Assembly: GCA_963836405.1 (NCBI GenBank)
Contig: CAWIJL010000007.1
Location: forward strand, 434,001-498,000
Source: CAWIJJ01 sp963836405
GTDB lineage: Bacteria > Acidobacteriota > Terriglobia > Bryobacterales > Bryobacteraceae
Direction: 5' to 3'
Length of the DNA: 64,000 nucleotides
Under the pieces are notes generated by a model that was not told the origin of the DNA, searched no databases, and was given only the letters and a program-made list of their open reading frames with translations. Shown here one piece after another: positions 8,742 through 17,583 of this stretch; within the stretch, counting starts at the first letter, position 1, and each line of letters opens with the position of its first letter. The position numbers and the translations under genes are program-made.

Positions 8742-9088
8742 TGTGGGGGGCGCATCGCCGTACAGTGACACCGGAGCGGCTCTCGCGAGGACCTCGTCGC
8801 TCAGCGCCCGCATCGCGGCTGCGGCCGCTCCGCTGTTGCGAGTACGTATTTCATCGTTACGCCCGTAATTGGCTGGCCGGCGGCAATCTTCTGGGCCAGC
8901 TCGATCCCCGGGGGGTAAACACTCGCGACGTGATGCACGATCACGCCGACGCTTCGGCCATCTTTCAGGACGCGCGTGCGCCACTGAGCTTCGGTGTGCG
9001 TGTTTGCGAACGCGGCAAGGGCTCGCGCCCCTGTTCCAGTCGATCCGTCAGGTTGTCCGCGCGGGCGCAGGCGCACTCTGGAACGCAA
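8742..9088 (-). pseudogene. DinB-superfamily protein remnant, frameshifted
   Basis: Reading leftward from 9088, one frame gives AFANTHTEAQW ... VGVIVHHVASVYPPGIELAQ and AAGQPITGVTM, a typical middle section of a DinB-like four-helix protein with the metal-ligand HH motif. A second frame (about 8837-8742) continues with NSGAAAAAMRALSDEVLARAAPVSLYGDAP, the next helix of the same family. The C-terminal helix with the last histidine is missing, and no start codon with a ribosome-binding site is visible. At least one frameshift and a 3' truncation make it non-functional. Confidence 0.6.
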
Positions 9089-9227
9089 CTTCGCAAATGA
9101 CCACTGACGTTTCTTTCGGATGTGTTGCGTGCGGTTCGCTTATCGGGAGCGGTGTATTTCGAATTCAATGTAAGTCCGCCATGGGCGTTCGCCGCGCCTC
9201 CGCTGGCTCGCCGGTCTGCGAGACCCA

Positions 9228-9449
9228 ATGGTTGGACGAGCCCTGACGGCACTCCATAGCGACGCCGGCAAGCAGTGGACTGTGGAGGGCCTGGCCCGAC
9301 TGGCTGGACGTGCGGTGGCTGCAGTGGCGGAGGCGGTTGGCTACGAGTCCGAAGCTGAATTCCGCCGTGCATTCAAGAAGCTCGTAGCCGGGGCCCCGGG
9401 GATGTGGCGGCGGCAATCGAGCCCCTTGCAAGCAAATCGTCCGGTATAA
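9228..9449 (+). pseudogene. AraC-family regulator remnant with internal deletion
   Basis: The translation begins GRALTALHSDAGKQWTVEGLARLAG, the start of an AraC DNA-binding domain, and then jumps directly to AAVAEAVGYESEAEFRRAFKKLVAGAPGMWRR, its end. About 35-40 residues that hold the rest of the first helix-turn-helix and the linker helix are deleted in frame. No N-terminal cupin domain precedes it. The DNA-binding unit cannot be complete, so this is called a pseudogene. It lies tail-to-tail with the receptor gene terminator at 9605-9645. Confidence 0.6.
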
Positions 9450-9593
9450 AAACGGGTTCGCGTCCAGAATGCATCTCGACGAAGGTTACATAGGCCTGGC
9501 TGTTGCTACCGCCGGCGCAATGCGGAACTCGCCGCGCTCGAATTGACACTCGGACCCACCGGCAGTCCGTTCGACGAAACGCGTTCTGTTGTC

Positions 9594-9645
9594 AGAAAAA
9601 GAAAACGCGGGACCGGCCGGAAAGGAGAAACGGCCCGTCCCGCGT
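9594..9645 (-). terminator. Rho-independent terminator of the TonB receptor gene
   Basis: On the minus strand, 12 bases after the receptor stop, a long stem forms between 9637-9645 and 9605-9613 (acgcgggac/gtcccgcgt, nine perfect pairs) and extends inward for five more pairs with one mismatch around a purine-rich loop. It is followed by the T-rich run TTTTCTTTTTC. Confidence 0.85.
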
Positions 9646-9656
9646 GTGGGGAAAAG

Positions 9657-12600
9657 TTAGAACACGAACCGCAGGCTCAGCTGAATGCGCCGCGGATAGT
9701 TGTCCTGGTTCGATGCGTTGATCTGGCCGAAGCCGGTGTCCGACGCGCTCTGGGCCGTCGTCACCGTCATGATCGGCGAGGGGAAGTACGGGTGGTTAGC
9801 GGCGTTGAGGGCCTCGGCACGGAATTGCACGTTTTTGCCTTCGCCAATCCGTGTGTCCTTAATCAACGCGATATCGAGGTTGTTGATCCGCTGCCGCCTG
9901 ATCTGCGAGAAGCGCAGCGGCCAGGTGCGAACCTGATTGCCCAGCAACTGATTGCTCGACGCGGTCTCGAAGTCCGCTATGTTGAACCAGTGGTCCGGCG
10001 ACCGCTCGCCCATCGGCAACAGAATATTGGCCGGATCGCCGTAATAGATGCTGTTGCCGAAAGCCAGCGGGAAACCGCTCTGTAAACTCCAGATGCCGGA
10101 AAGCTGCCAGCCCCCCACGATCCGGCTGGCGATCGGGTTGGAGCCCGTCAGCATCCGCTTGCCCGGTCCGAAGGGAAGTTCCCACACCGCGCTCAGGTTG
10201 AACCGGTGCGGCGCGTCGGCGTCGGAGATCTCTTCAATGGGTCTGGGATCCGAAGCGTTCAGCAGGTTCACCGCCTGCATCCACTTCTGCAGCGTATAGC
10301 TACCCTGGATCGTGTAGCCCTGCGCAAAGCGCTTTTGCACGCTCAATTGCAAGCTGTGGAACCAGGAATAGCCGCTGTTCTCCGTTGTGTTGAGTGCGCT
10401 CGAGCCGAACGCCCGGTACGGCGAAAGCAGCGTCTGCCGCGAGATGTTCGAGCTGGTGTAAGTTCCCTGCGTGTTGCCCGGAACCAGGTTGACCATCGGG
10501 TTGGCGATGCTCGCCGTCAGGTAGTTGTTCCAGGTATTGTCGCGGGTCCGCAGCGTGCTCAGGTACTGCGCCGGCAGCGCGTTGATGTTGCGCGTGACTT
10601 CCATGTGGGTCGTCTTGCTGCCCACATAATTCGTCTCGATCACGAATCCCTTCAACTGCTGCTGCAAACTGAGCTCCCAGCGCGCCGTGGTCGGGATCTC
10701 GGGATTCTGGTTAAAGAACGTGAAACCCTGGCCCAGGTACGTCCGCGGGCCGTCGTCCGCTCCCTTGGGCTCGGCAATGCCGTCCGGAAAGGGATTCGAA
10801 AGTGTAGTCAGGAAGTGCAGGCCGCTGTCGCGCGTCAGCACCATATTGGTGTTCTGCGTGAACCCGTTCTGCTGCACGTCGCCGCGCCGCTCGCCCAGGA
10901 ACCCGGCGAACAGTCCGACGCCGGAACGGACAACCGTGGTCGGCGTCAGTTGATATGCGAAACCCACGCGCGGCAGGAACACGGTCTTCGGCGTGTTGTA
11001 GAGGCCCCGCGGGTTGCCGTTGATGCCAGCGAATGTCATGCCGCCCATAACCGTGAAGTCGCTCGGCTGAAGCTGTGTGAAGCCGCCGTTGTAGGCCGGA
11101 AAAAGCTTGGCGTAGGCTGCCTGCGCCGCGCCCTGAATCTCCTGCACATAGGTCGGATCGAAGCTCTGCGTGCTGCGGTTGTACCGCTCCACCAGCGGCG
11201 TTTCGAATTCGTAGCGCAGTCCCAGGTTCAGGGTCAGGCGGGAGGTGAGTTTCCAGTCGTCCTGAATAAAGAAACCCCACGATGTGTTCTGCTCGATATA
11301 GTCGGCCTGGCGGGTGATGCTGCCGGAATCGGGCAAGCCGAGCAGGAGTTCCGCCACGGACTGGCCGCGACTGCTGGGGGCCGTCGCCGAATTATCGAGC
11401 GGGCCCCTGGTCCAGGTGGAGCCGAACGTGAACTGGCCGCTCTGCTGGTTGCTCAGGAACCGGTCCGCCTCCTGGTAGACGCGGAACTCGTACCCGCCGC
11501 GCAGCGAATGGCGGCCGAGCGACTTGGTCAGCGTCTGGGCCGCGGTATGGTTCATGACCGGACGGTTCTCGTTGGTGGCGCCGTTGCTGATGTACCCGGT
11601 GAGGTTGACTCGCGGAAAACGCGCCGCGTCTCCCTGCGGAGCCTGGCTCACGAACAACGGGGAGAACCCGAGCGTCGATAGATCGAAGCCCACCGCGGAA
11701 GGCGGTTGATCGCCACCGCGGATAAACCGGTTGTAGCTGTACCGGCTGTTCAGGATCATGGTCGGCGAAATCGTGTAGACGTGGTCGAGTGCCGCCACCG
11801 GCGCGGACTTGAACCAGAACTGGGAACCCACAAACGCGTTGTCGAAGTAGTTGTTGTAGGTGCTGTTCCGGATGTACCGGCTGTAGCGGAAGAACATGCG
11901 CTGGCGGTCGCCGATGTTCTGGTCCACGCGTGCAGTCAGGTTGTAATATTTAAGCGCTTCGATGGTGCTCGAGTCGCGGTAGTTTCCAACGCCCGCGGCA
12001 TCGCCCTGGCTCTTCTCGGTAGTCGGGTAGTAGGAGAGGATGGCCGCGCCCACCGGGTCGAACCTGTCCTTCGGAATGGTGTTGTTTGGAAAGGGACTCT
12101 GCGTGTAGCGGCCGTTCACCGGGCCTGTGCGCGTGCCAGGATCGTAGATCGCGTAGGACGACCCCGCTTTCAGCAGCGCCGAAAAGTCGCCGTTGTGCAT
12201 GGCGGGCGTCGGCACCGTGTTGCTCGTATCGTCGTGCCGCGGCCGCGCGTCGTGAATTCCCTCGTAGCCGAAGAGGAAGAAGGTCTTGTTCTTGCCGTTG
12301 TAAACCTTCGGCAGCATGACGGGTCCGCTGAACGATCCGCCCCAGCGGTCGAACTTGAAGTTCGGCACCGGCAGCCCGGATTTGTTATTGAAGAAGTCGT
12401 TGGACCACAGGCTGGGACGATAGAAGCTATACCCCGCGCTGCCGTGGAAACTATTGGTGCCGCTCTTGATGCTGATGTTCGTGACGCCGCCTTGGGTCTG
12501 GCCGAACTGGGCATCGAAGGTCGCCGTCTGCACCTTGAACTCCTGCACGATATCGGTTGGCGGCACGTACGATGCGATCACTTCGTTGGCATTAGCCGTG

Positions 12601-13208
12601 GCCGTCGTCGGAGCGCCGTCAATCGTAATGTCGTTCAGGTTGCCGCGCGTCCCGCCCATCGAATAGTTCACAATGTGCGTCGGTTCGAAAGGACGGTCCA
12701 GCCGCACGCTGCCGTTAAACGTGACGCCGGCGGTCAGGCCGATCAGCAGAAACGGATTGCCGTAGGAAAGCGGCAGGTTGGCGACACGCCGGGAATCGAT
12801 CACGGTGCCGAGCGAAGCGCTCTCCGAATTGAGCAGCGGCAGTTCCGCCGTCACCGTCACCTGCTGGTCCGAAGCCCCTACTTCCAGCGTGAAACTAATA
12901 TCCAGACGGTCGGCTACGCGGACTTCGACCGCGTTGCGAACAGCCTTCTTGAATCCCTGGGAAGTGACTTCCACCTGGTAGCTTCCAGGTTGCAGAAGGG
13001 GTGCCACATACAGCCCTTCCGCGTTTGACGTCAGCGACAGTTTGGTGCCCATCGCCGGGTTGGAGACTGTTACCTGGGCACCGGGAACTACGGCGCCGCT
13101 CGGGTCGGTCACTTTGCCGACGATTGTGCCTCTGGTGTCCTGCGACCAGGCAGCGGAGCCGGCCAGCAAGCATATAATCGCGATCAACGAGGAAATGCGG
13201 TTTTGCAT
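9657..13208 (-). CDS. Oar-like TonB-dependent receptor with carboxypeptidase-like N-terminal domain
   Basis: A 1183-residue outer-membrane protein. A signal peptide (to about residue 22, ...AAWSQ) is followed by a carboxypeptidase regulatory-like beta-sandwich (GTIVGKVTDPSGAVVPGAQVTV ... GSYQVEVTSQGFKK, residues 26-95), a plug domain (around residues 120-240, with NDITIDGAPTT and VQEFKVQTATFDAQFGQTQGG) and a large beta-barrel ending in the aromatic RIQLSLRFVF. This architecture is the Oar/CarbopepD_reg receptor class expanded in Acidobacteriota, where most substrates are unknown and are thought to be oligosaccharides, peptides or siderophores. AGAAGAAAG before the ATG serves as the ribosome-binding site. 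The gene is monocistronic, with its own terminator and a palindrome-bearing upstream region. Confidence 0.9.
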   Translation of the reverse strand: MQNRISSLIAIICLLAGSAAWSQDTRGTIVGKVTDPSGAVVPGAQVTVSNPAMGTKLSLTSNAEGLYVAPLLQPGSYQVEVTSQGFKKAVRNAVEVRVADRLDISFTLEVGASDQQVTVTAELPLLNSESASLGTVIDSRRVANLPLSYGNPFLLIGLTAGVTFNGSVRLDRPFEPTHIVNYSMGGTRGNLNDITIDGAPTTATANANEVIASYVPPTDIVQEFKVQTATFDAQFGQTQGGVTNISIKSGTNSFHGSAGYSFYRPSLWSNDFFNNKSGLPVPNFKFDRWGGSFSGPVMLPKVYNGKNKTFFLFGYEGIHDARPRHDDTSNTVPTPAMHNGDFSALLKAGSSYAIYDPGTRTGPVNGRYTQSPFPNNTIPKDRFDPVGAAILSYYPTTEKSQGDAAGVGNYRDSSTIEALKYYNLTARVDQNIGDRQRMFFRYSRYIRNSTYNNYFDNAFVGSQFWFKSAPVAALDHVYTISPTMILNSRYSYNRFIRGGDQPPSAVGFDLSTLGFSPLFVSQAPQGDAARFPRVNLTGYISNGATNENRPVMNHTAAQTLTKSLGRHSLRGGYEFRVYQEADRFLSNQQSGQFTFGSTWTRGPLDNSATAPSSRGQSVAELLLGLPDSGSITRQADYIEQNTSWGFFIQDDWKLTSRLTLNLGLRYEFETPLVERYNRSTQSFDPTYVQEIQGAAQAAYAKLFPAYNGGFTQLQPSDFTVMGGMTFAGINGNPRGLYNTPKTVFLPRVGFAYQLTPTTVVRSGVGLFAGFLGERRGDVQQNGFTQNTNMVLTRDSGLHFLTTLSNPFPDGIAEPKGADDGPRTYLGQGFTFFNQNPEIPTTARWELSLQQQLKGFVIETNYVGSKTTHMEVTRNINALPAQYLSTLRTRDNTWNNYLTASIANPMVNLVPGNTQGTYTSSNISRQTLLSPYRAFGSSALNTTENSGYSWFHSLQLSVQKRFAQGYTIQGSYTLQKWMQAVNLLNASDPRPIEEISDADAPHRFNLSAVWELPFGPGKRMLTGSNPIASRIVGGWQLSGIWSLQSGFPLAFGNSIYYGDPANILLPMGERSPDHWFNIADFETASSNQLLGNQVRTWPLRFSQIRRQRINNLDIALIKDTRIGEGKNVQFRAEALNAANHPYFPSPIMTVTTAQSASDTGFGQINASNQDNYPRRIQLSLRFVF

Positions 13209-13425
13209 ATCTTTCTTCTTCCGTTCAGTTGCCGGCAGGCTGCCGAAACGCCGCTAAGCGCGGCATAGCGAGAAGCCCGGGCGGAAAACACCACCCATTG
13301 TTCGGACACACCCGTGCCCACACACGAAACGCTCCACACAGAAATTGGTTGCGACGCAGCCGCGAGACGGATTGCGCCCAGAACGGACTATACCCCACAT
13401 TCACGTAAAAAGGGAGCCAAATGTG

Positions 13426-13442
13426 CTAAACGCATCGTTTAG
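13426..13442. promoter_or_regulatory. perfect palindrome, candidate operator A
   Basis: CTAAACG and CGTTTAG are separated by three bases, a perfect 7+3+7 inverted repeat, in the region shared by the receptor and RRM promoters. A related half-site (CTAAAACGATG) follows at 13448-13458. Such symmetry fits a dimeric repressor site; the regulator is unknown. Confidence 0.45.
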
Positions 13443-13470
13443 ACAGGCTAAAACGATGAGCCCGAAGTGC

Positions 13471-13491
13471 GACAAAACCCGACCTTTTGTC
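13471..13491. promoter_or_regulatory. perfect palindrome, candidate operator B
   Basis: GACAAAA and TTTTGTC flank seven bases (cccgacc), a perfect 7+7+7 inverted repeat 28 bases from operator A. It could be a protein-binding site or a weak terminator-like hairpin; no gene ends here, which favours the first. Confidence 0.4.
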
Positions 13492-13591
13492 CGGGAGCGG
13501 CAAACGTCGTTTTCGGGCGGGCCGAAGATTTTGCATCCGCAACGAAGGCTGCCGATCGCGGTGCCCGAAAAAGCGTTTCGTGCCAACCTGT

Positions 13592-13620
13592 TTGCAATCT
13601 TTATTAGCACCTGATACCAT
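13592..13620 (+). promoter_or_regulatory. candidate promoter of the RRM protein gene
   Basis: TTGCAA (13592-13597) and TACCAT (13615-13620) are spaced by 17 bases and lie 70 bases before the RRM start. This is a moderate consensus match found by eye. Confidence 0.3.
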
Positions 13621-13689
13621 CTAGTTGGCGATCGGAATCCTCTCCTTGAAGTGCCGCAAATCCAACCAACGGAGTCAGAAATCAACTGA

Positions 13690-14094
13690 ATGAGCTTTAC
13701 CGTTTTTCTTGGCAACCTCCCAACCTGGGTCACCGCCGATGACATCAAGCAATGGCTAGCCGCCGAAGATTTGGTGGCCGATGCAGTTAAGGTGATCCGC
13801 AACCACGAAACACAGGAATCCAAGGGCTTCGCTTTCGTCGAAGCACCGACAGCAGACGAGATGCAGGCGATCATTCGCCGCTTTGACCGGGCGCCCCTCG
13901 AGGACCGGTTGTTGCGCGCGAACCCGGCGCAGCCGCCGAAGGGCAAAGATGCCCCGCGGGGGGCCCAGCAGGCGATCGCTCCCAATGCCAATCGTAACCA
14001 GCAGCCGCGGCCGGACCGGAAAAAACGCGGCGGACGAGATCGGGATCAAACCCCGCGCAGCGCTTTCGCGGCCGAACTCGCGAAGGTCCTGTAA
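13690..14094 (+). CDS. RRM-domain RNA-binding protein
   Basis: A 134-residue cytoplasmic protein. Residues 3-80 form one RNA-recognition motif: VFLGNLP corresponds to RNP-2 and KGFAFVEA to RNP-1, whose aromatic residues stack on RNA bases. The C-terminal 50 residues are basic and rich in Gln, Asn, Pro and Arg (PRPDRKKRGGRDRDQ) and look unstructured. Bacterial proteins of this shape resemble cold- or stress-induced Rbp proteins of cyanobacteria; the RNA targets are unknown. The long AT-richer upstream region suggests independent regulation. A candidate terminator follows the stop. Confidence 0.85.
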   Translation: MSFTVFLGNLPTWVTADDIKQWLAAEDLVADAVKVIRNHETQESKGFAFVEAPTADEMQAIIRRFDRAPLEDRLLRANPAQPPKGKDAPRGAQQAIAPNANRNQQPRPDRKKRGGRDRDQTPRSAFAAELAKVL

Positions 14095-14106
14095 AGGGCC
14101 AGGCAG

Positions 14107-14140
14107 GCGCGTCGAAAGCGTGCCGCGCACTTTTTCTTTC
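14107..14140 (+). terminator. candidate terminator after the RRM gene
   Basis: GCGCG (14107-14111) and CGCGC (14124-14128) can pair around a loop and are closely followed by TTTTTCTTT (14131-14139). The stem is short and alternative pairings exist. Confidence 0.4.
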
Positions 14141-14239
14141 GACCTGCACACCTGTGAACCGCAGTCACATCCAACCGGATATTATTTCCCTCATAATCAA
14201 TGGTTTAACAATGGCACAGGGCGTGCCATTTGCAGCCGC

Positions 14240-15532
14240 ATGAAATACGCCTGGCTTGCCTGCCTGCTCCTCGGCAGCCTGCTTTCCGCCGGTACTCAGG
14301 ACTCTGAGTTCAACGTCAATTCCCGCTACACGGTGGAAAATGTCGTCATCTCGGGCGACGGCTGGACCCTCAGCCTGGACCCGCGGGCGGACCGTGACGG
14401 CAGGATCAGCAAAGGCCTTCGCAACGACATCGCCAGCCTGGTCGGAGCCAAGTTGAACCCGTCCGCCCTCGACGATTTTGCCAGGCGCATCCAGAAGGAA
14501 CTGCACGCCCGGAGGGTGGAACACCGCGTTCTGCGCGGCGCCAGCCCCGATTTCGTGCAGGTCATCTTCGAAGTGAAACTGCCGCCCACCCGCTTCGACG
14601 TTTCCGTACCCAAATTCCTCTACAACTCCAAGCAGGGCTGGAGCGGCGCCGTCGAGGGGACCGTTTCCGTCCGGCAGAACGGCTTCACTTTCGGCTTGGT
14701 CAGCGACGGCGATGAACTCGCCGAACGTTATGCCGGCCTGGTGGCCCGCTACGAAAACACCCGCCTCGGTTCGGATCGGGTGCGTCTGCGTTTTCAATTC
14801 GAAAGCTACCATGAGCAGTGGAACCTCGCCACGCTCGAGGCCCTGAATTCGGATTCCCAGGCCTTCGACGCGGAGGCGTTCTCCCGCACCTCGGCCCCCT
14901 ATCGTACCCGGCAGAATTTCGAGCCCGTGGTCACGGTCGCCATCGCCCGGCCCCTGAGTGTGAGCGCCGGCGCCAGCTTCGAGCGCTTCCAGAACCAATA
15001 CCCCAACCCGCACACCGAAGCGGCCAACGCAGCTGTCGCGGCCGTCCGTTTCCAGCGCCGCTTCGAAGGGGCGGACAACCAGCAGGACGTGGACGCCAGC
15101 TACAGGCTGCGCGCCGCCAACCGGGCTCTCGACAGCGATTTCGTCTACGCCCGCCACCTGGCCGAAATGCGCTATATGCTCACCCACGGAAAGAACGTCC
15201 TCATCGACGACGTCTCGCTGGGCGCCATCTCCGGCCGCGCTCCCCTGTTCGAGCGCTTCTACCTGGGCAATACCAGCACCCTGCGCGGCTGGAACAAATA
15301 CGAACTGGACCCGGTCGGAGGAAACCGGATGGTCCATAACACCGTCGAGTATCGATATGGAGTTTTCCAGGTGTTCTACGACACCGGATCGGTGTGGAAT
15401 TCCACCGAAACGGCAACGGTTCGCCATGCGGCCGGGGTGGGCTTGAGGCAGGGATCGTTTTCCCTGGCGCTGGCATTTCCGATTCGCGATGGCCGGGTCG
15501 ACCCGATCCTGATGGTCGGCATGAATTATTAA
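14240..15532 (+). CDS. Omp85-like outer-membrane protein
   Basis: A 430-residue protein starting with a signal peptide (MKYAWLACLLLGSLLSAG). Residues 25-115 resemble one POTRA-like module (TVENVVISGDGW ... DFVQVIFEVKLPP). From about residue 120 the protein is a 12- to 16-strand-type barrel with the conserved late motif GNTSTLRGWNKYELDPVGGNRM, characteristic of the BamA/TamA surface-antigen (D15) family, and it ends in VGMNY. It is much shorter than BamA (about 800 residues), so it is more likely a specialised member (patatin-linked, TamA- or TpsB-like) than the essential assembly factor. It lies six bases before the DUF4390-like gene and upstream of a two-component system, suggesting one envelope-related operon. 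Confidence 0.7.
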   Translation: MKYAWLACLLLGSLLSAGTQDSEFNVNSRYTVENVVISGDGWTLSLDPRADRDGRISKGLRNDIASLVGAKLNPSALDDFARRIQKELHARRVEHRVLRGASPDFVQVIFEVKLPPTRFDVSVPKFLYNSKQGWSGAVEGTVSVRQNGFTFGLVSDGDELAERYAGLVARYENTRLGSDRVRLRFQFESYHEQWNLATLEALNSDSQAFDAEAFSRTSAPYRTRQNFEPVVTVAIARPLSVSAGASFERFQNQYPNPHTEAANAAVAAVRFQRRFEGADNQQDVDASYRLRAANRALDSDFVYARHLAEMRYMLTHGKNVLIDDVSLGAISGRAPLFERFYLGNTSTLRGWNKYELDPVGGNRMVHNTVEYRYGVFQVFYDTGSVWNSTETATVRHAAGVGLRQGSFSLALAFPIRDGRVDPILMVGMNY

Positions 15533-15538
15533 TAATTA

Positions 15539-16171
15539 ATGGCGCAAAAGGCGCGGAGCATCGAAGGGATCAGCCGAAGACGCTGGCTTCTGGCCGGCCT
15601 CACTGCCCCTCTGTTCCGGCTCCAGGCCGCCTCTGCCTCACTGTCCGTCTCCTTTGACGGGGACAACGTGCACGTCTCCGCCCCGGACCTGCATTTTCTC
15701 AGCGGCAAACCCTTACAAAGGCTCAAAGACGCTGTCACGGTGGTTTTCCTGTCCAAAATCACGATCTTCAGCGACGATCGGGGCACAATCTTCCGGCAGG
15801 CGCCCGAACGCCTGATCGTCAGCTACGACCTGTGGGAGGAGAAGTTCGCCGTCACCATGCCGGGAGCCGGGCCGCGCTCCCAGTCCAACCTGAGCGCCGC
15901 CCAGGCGGAGGCCTGGTGCATGGAAAACCTGGCAGTCAATGCCGCCGGCCTCGCACCCGACCGCCCCTTCTGGCTGCGGCTCGAACTGCGCTCGACTAGC
16001 CAGCGGGAACTGGCGCACGTGGTTGGCGACAGCGGCATCAGCATCAGCGGGCTGATCGAAATCGTCAGCCGGAAACCCGGCGCTGACGATACGTACTGGA
16101 CGCGGAGTGCGGGCCCCTTCCGCCTGTCGAACCTGCCCCGCATCACGGCCGGCCGCGGACGAAACGGGTGA
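15539..16171 (+). CDS. exported protein, DUF4390-like
   Basis: A 210-residue protein with a twin-arginine-like signal (SRRRWLLAGLTAPLFRLQAASA). The mature part holds the pattern AVTVVFLSKITIFSDDRG ... RLIVSYDLWEEKFAVTM, similar to DUF4390 proteins, which in other bacteria are encoded directly before NtrY-type kinases. The function is not known; the position suggests an extracytoplasmic partner or signal modulator for the kinase. Its stop overlaps the GTG of the kinase gene in GTGA, so translation is coupled. DUF4390 membership is judged by pattern and context only. Confidence 0.5.
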   Translation: MAQKARSIEGISRRRWLLAGLTAPLFRLQAASASLSVSFDGDNVHVSAPDLHFLSGKPLQRLKDAVTVVFLSKITIFSDDRGTIFRQAPERLIVSYDLWEEKFAVTMPGAGPRSQSNLSAAQAEAWCMENLAVNAAGLAPDRPFWLRLELRSTSQRELAHVVGDSGISISGLIEIVSRKPGADDTYWTRSAGPFRLSNLPRITAGRGRNG

Positions 16172-17583
16172 ACCGCCTCCGCAACAGGCTCATACTGGTC
16201 TTTCTGGCCGCCACCCTGGCGCCGCTGGCAGCCACCGTTTGGATCACCACCACGCTGCTCGAATGGAGCCGCGACTTCTCCCCCACCTCCCAGCTGGAAA
16301 GCACCGCCAGCCTGCTCGAACGCACCGGCCGCGAGTTTTACCAGCGCGAAAGGGAGGCCCTCCGCCGCGGCGCCCACGACGGTTCCCTGCTCCCCAGAAA
16401 GTATCTGCCGTGGGAGCGGGCAAGCTGGCCCGAATCCGTCAAATCCTTCGCCGCCGGCGCGCATGCCGACCAGTTCACCCAGGCCGGCACGCAGGGCGAC
16501 CGGCTCGACTACCTGGTGCGCCACGGCAACGAAGTCTGGCTGTATTCCGCCGATTTGGGCGAAGTGGCCATGGCGCGCCTCACCGACGAGATCCGCGCCG
16601 CCCGCGAACTGGTTGAATTCGAAAAAGCCCACGACCTGCGCCGCGGCCTCAAGCTCACCTACATTCTGCTGGCCGCCTCCGTCTGGCTGGTTTCGCTCGC
16701 CCTGCTCATCTACCTGGCCCACCGCATCAGCCGGCCGATTCACCGCCTTACGGCAGGCTTGACGGACCTTGCGGGCGGCGACCTGGCAGCGCGCGTCACC
16801 CCCGGCCGGGACGATGAGATCGGGCGCGCCATCCAGGCCTTCAACCACATGGCCGGCCGGCTCCAGGAGAGCACCGAGCGGCTCGTCTACCTGCGCCAGG
16901 TGGAGAGCTGGCAGATGCTGGCGCGCAAGATGGCCCACGAGGTGAAGAACTCCCTCACGCCCATCCGCCTGACGGTGGAGGAGATGCTGGCGCGCTACGA
17001 CGAAGCCGACCGACCCTTCATGGAGCAGGCCACGCAGATCGTGGTGGACGAGATCGAGACTTTGGAGCGGCGCGTGCGCGCGTTCTCCCGCTTCGCCACC
17101 GAACCGGACGTCGCCTCGGCGGACATCGACGTCAATTCGCTGCTGCAGGAGCGCATCGCGTTTCTCAAATCGGCACACCCGGAGGTGGCCTACGACTGCC
17201 GCCTGGACGACGAACTGCCGCCCGTGATGGCCGACCTCGACCTGCTCAAGGGCATTCTCACGAACCTGCTCGAGAACGCCGCCGAAGCCGCGGGCGAGGG
17301 CGGCCGCATCCTGGGCAAGACTGCCGCCGACGGCCGCCACGTTGCCATCGAGGTCCACGATTCCGGGCCTGGACTGAGCGAGCAGGCGCGCGCGTCGCTG
17401 TTTCAACCGACCATTTCTTTCAAGAAGCGGGGCATGGGATTGGGGCTGTCCATCGCGCGTAAAAGCGCGGTCCTGTTCGGCGGAGACATCGTACTGGTGA
17501 AAGGAGAGCTGGGCGGCGCCGGATTCCGCGTGCTGCTGCCTGTCGCTACCAATGGCATCCAAGCGCATCCTGATCGTGGATGA
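16168..17583 (+). CDS. NtrY-like membrane sensor histidine kinase
   Basis: A 471-residue kinase with a transmembrane helix at residues 7-27, a periplasmic sensor region of about 130 residues, a second helix near 168-190 (YILLAASVWLVSLALLIYLA), a HAMP linker (RISRPIHRLTAGLTDLAGGDLAARV), an H-box MAHEVKNSLTPIRL with the phospho-accepting His, an N-box LLENAAEAAGEGG, and G-boxes DSGPGLS and GMGLGLSIA. The MAHEVKNxLTPI form is typical of the NtrY class. It autophosphorylates and should pass phosphate to the sigma54-type regulator encoded next, whose gene overlaps this one by 32 bases. It starts with GTG coupled to the preceding gene. Confidence 0.88.
   Translation: MNRLRNRLILVFLAATLAPLAATVWITTTLLEWSRDFSPTSQLESTASLLERTGREFYQREREALRRGAHDGSLLPRKYLPWERASWPESVKSFAAGAHADQFTQAGTQGDRLDYLVRHGNEVWLYSADLGEVAMARLTDEIRAARELVEFEKAHDLRRGLKLTYILLAASVWLVSLALLIYLAHRISRPIHRLTAGLTDLAGGDLAARVTPGRDDEIGRAIQAFNHMAGRLQESTERLVYLRQVESWQMLARKMAHEVKNSLTPIRLTVEEMLARYDEADRPFMEQATQIVVDEIETLERRVRAFSRFATEPDVASADIDVNSLLQERIAFLKSAHPEVAYDCRLDDELPPVMADLDLLKGILTNLLENAAEAAGEGGRILGKTAADGRHVAIEVHDSGPGLSEQARASLFQPTISFKKRGMGLGLSIARKSAVLFGGDIVLVKGELGGAGFRVLLPVATNGIQAHPDRG

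Larger units (their letters stand above)
8537..9604. other. gene-poor stretch holding only decayed genes
   Basis: Apart from the DinB and AraC remnants listed separately, this roughly 1.07-kb stretch contains no frame with a family match, a signal peptide or a convincing ribosome-binding site. No tRNA, terminal inverted repeats or transposase was recognised. It reads as a site where several genes decayed. Confidence 0.6.
13209..13689. other. 481-base divergent regulatory region, no gene seen
   Basis: The region between the TonB receptor and the RRM gene carries no credible coding frame. It contains two separate perfect inverted repeats (13426-13442 and 13471-13491) and a candidate promoter reading toward the RRM gene, all listed separately, plus a small hairpin (GCCGC/GCGGC around 13249-13263) near the receptor start. 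Confidence 0.6.

Noticed and set aside
13401..13991. A 196-residue minus-strand frame between receptor and RRM gene
   Set aside because: No family match, it overlaps the RRM gene antisense, and the region shows regulatory palindromes instead.
13883..14239. Upstream extension of the Omp85-like frame through the RRM gene
   Set aside because: The extension overlaps the RRM gene in another frame, and the ATG at 14240 begins a clear signal peptide.
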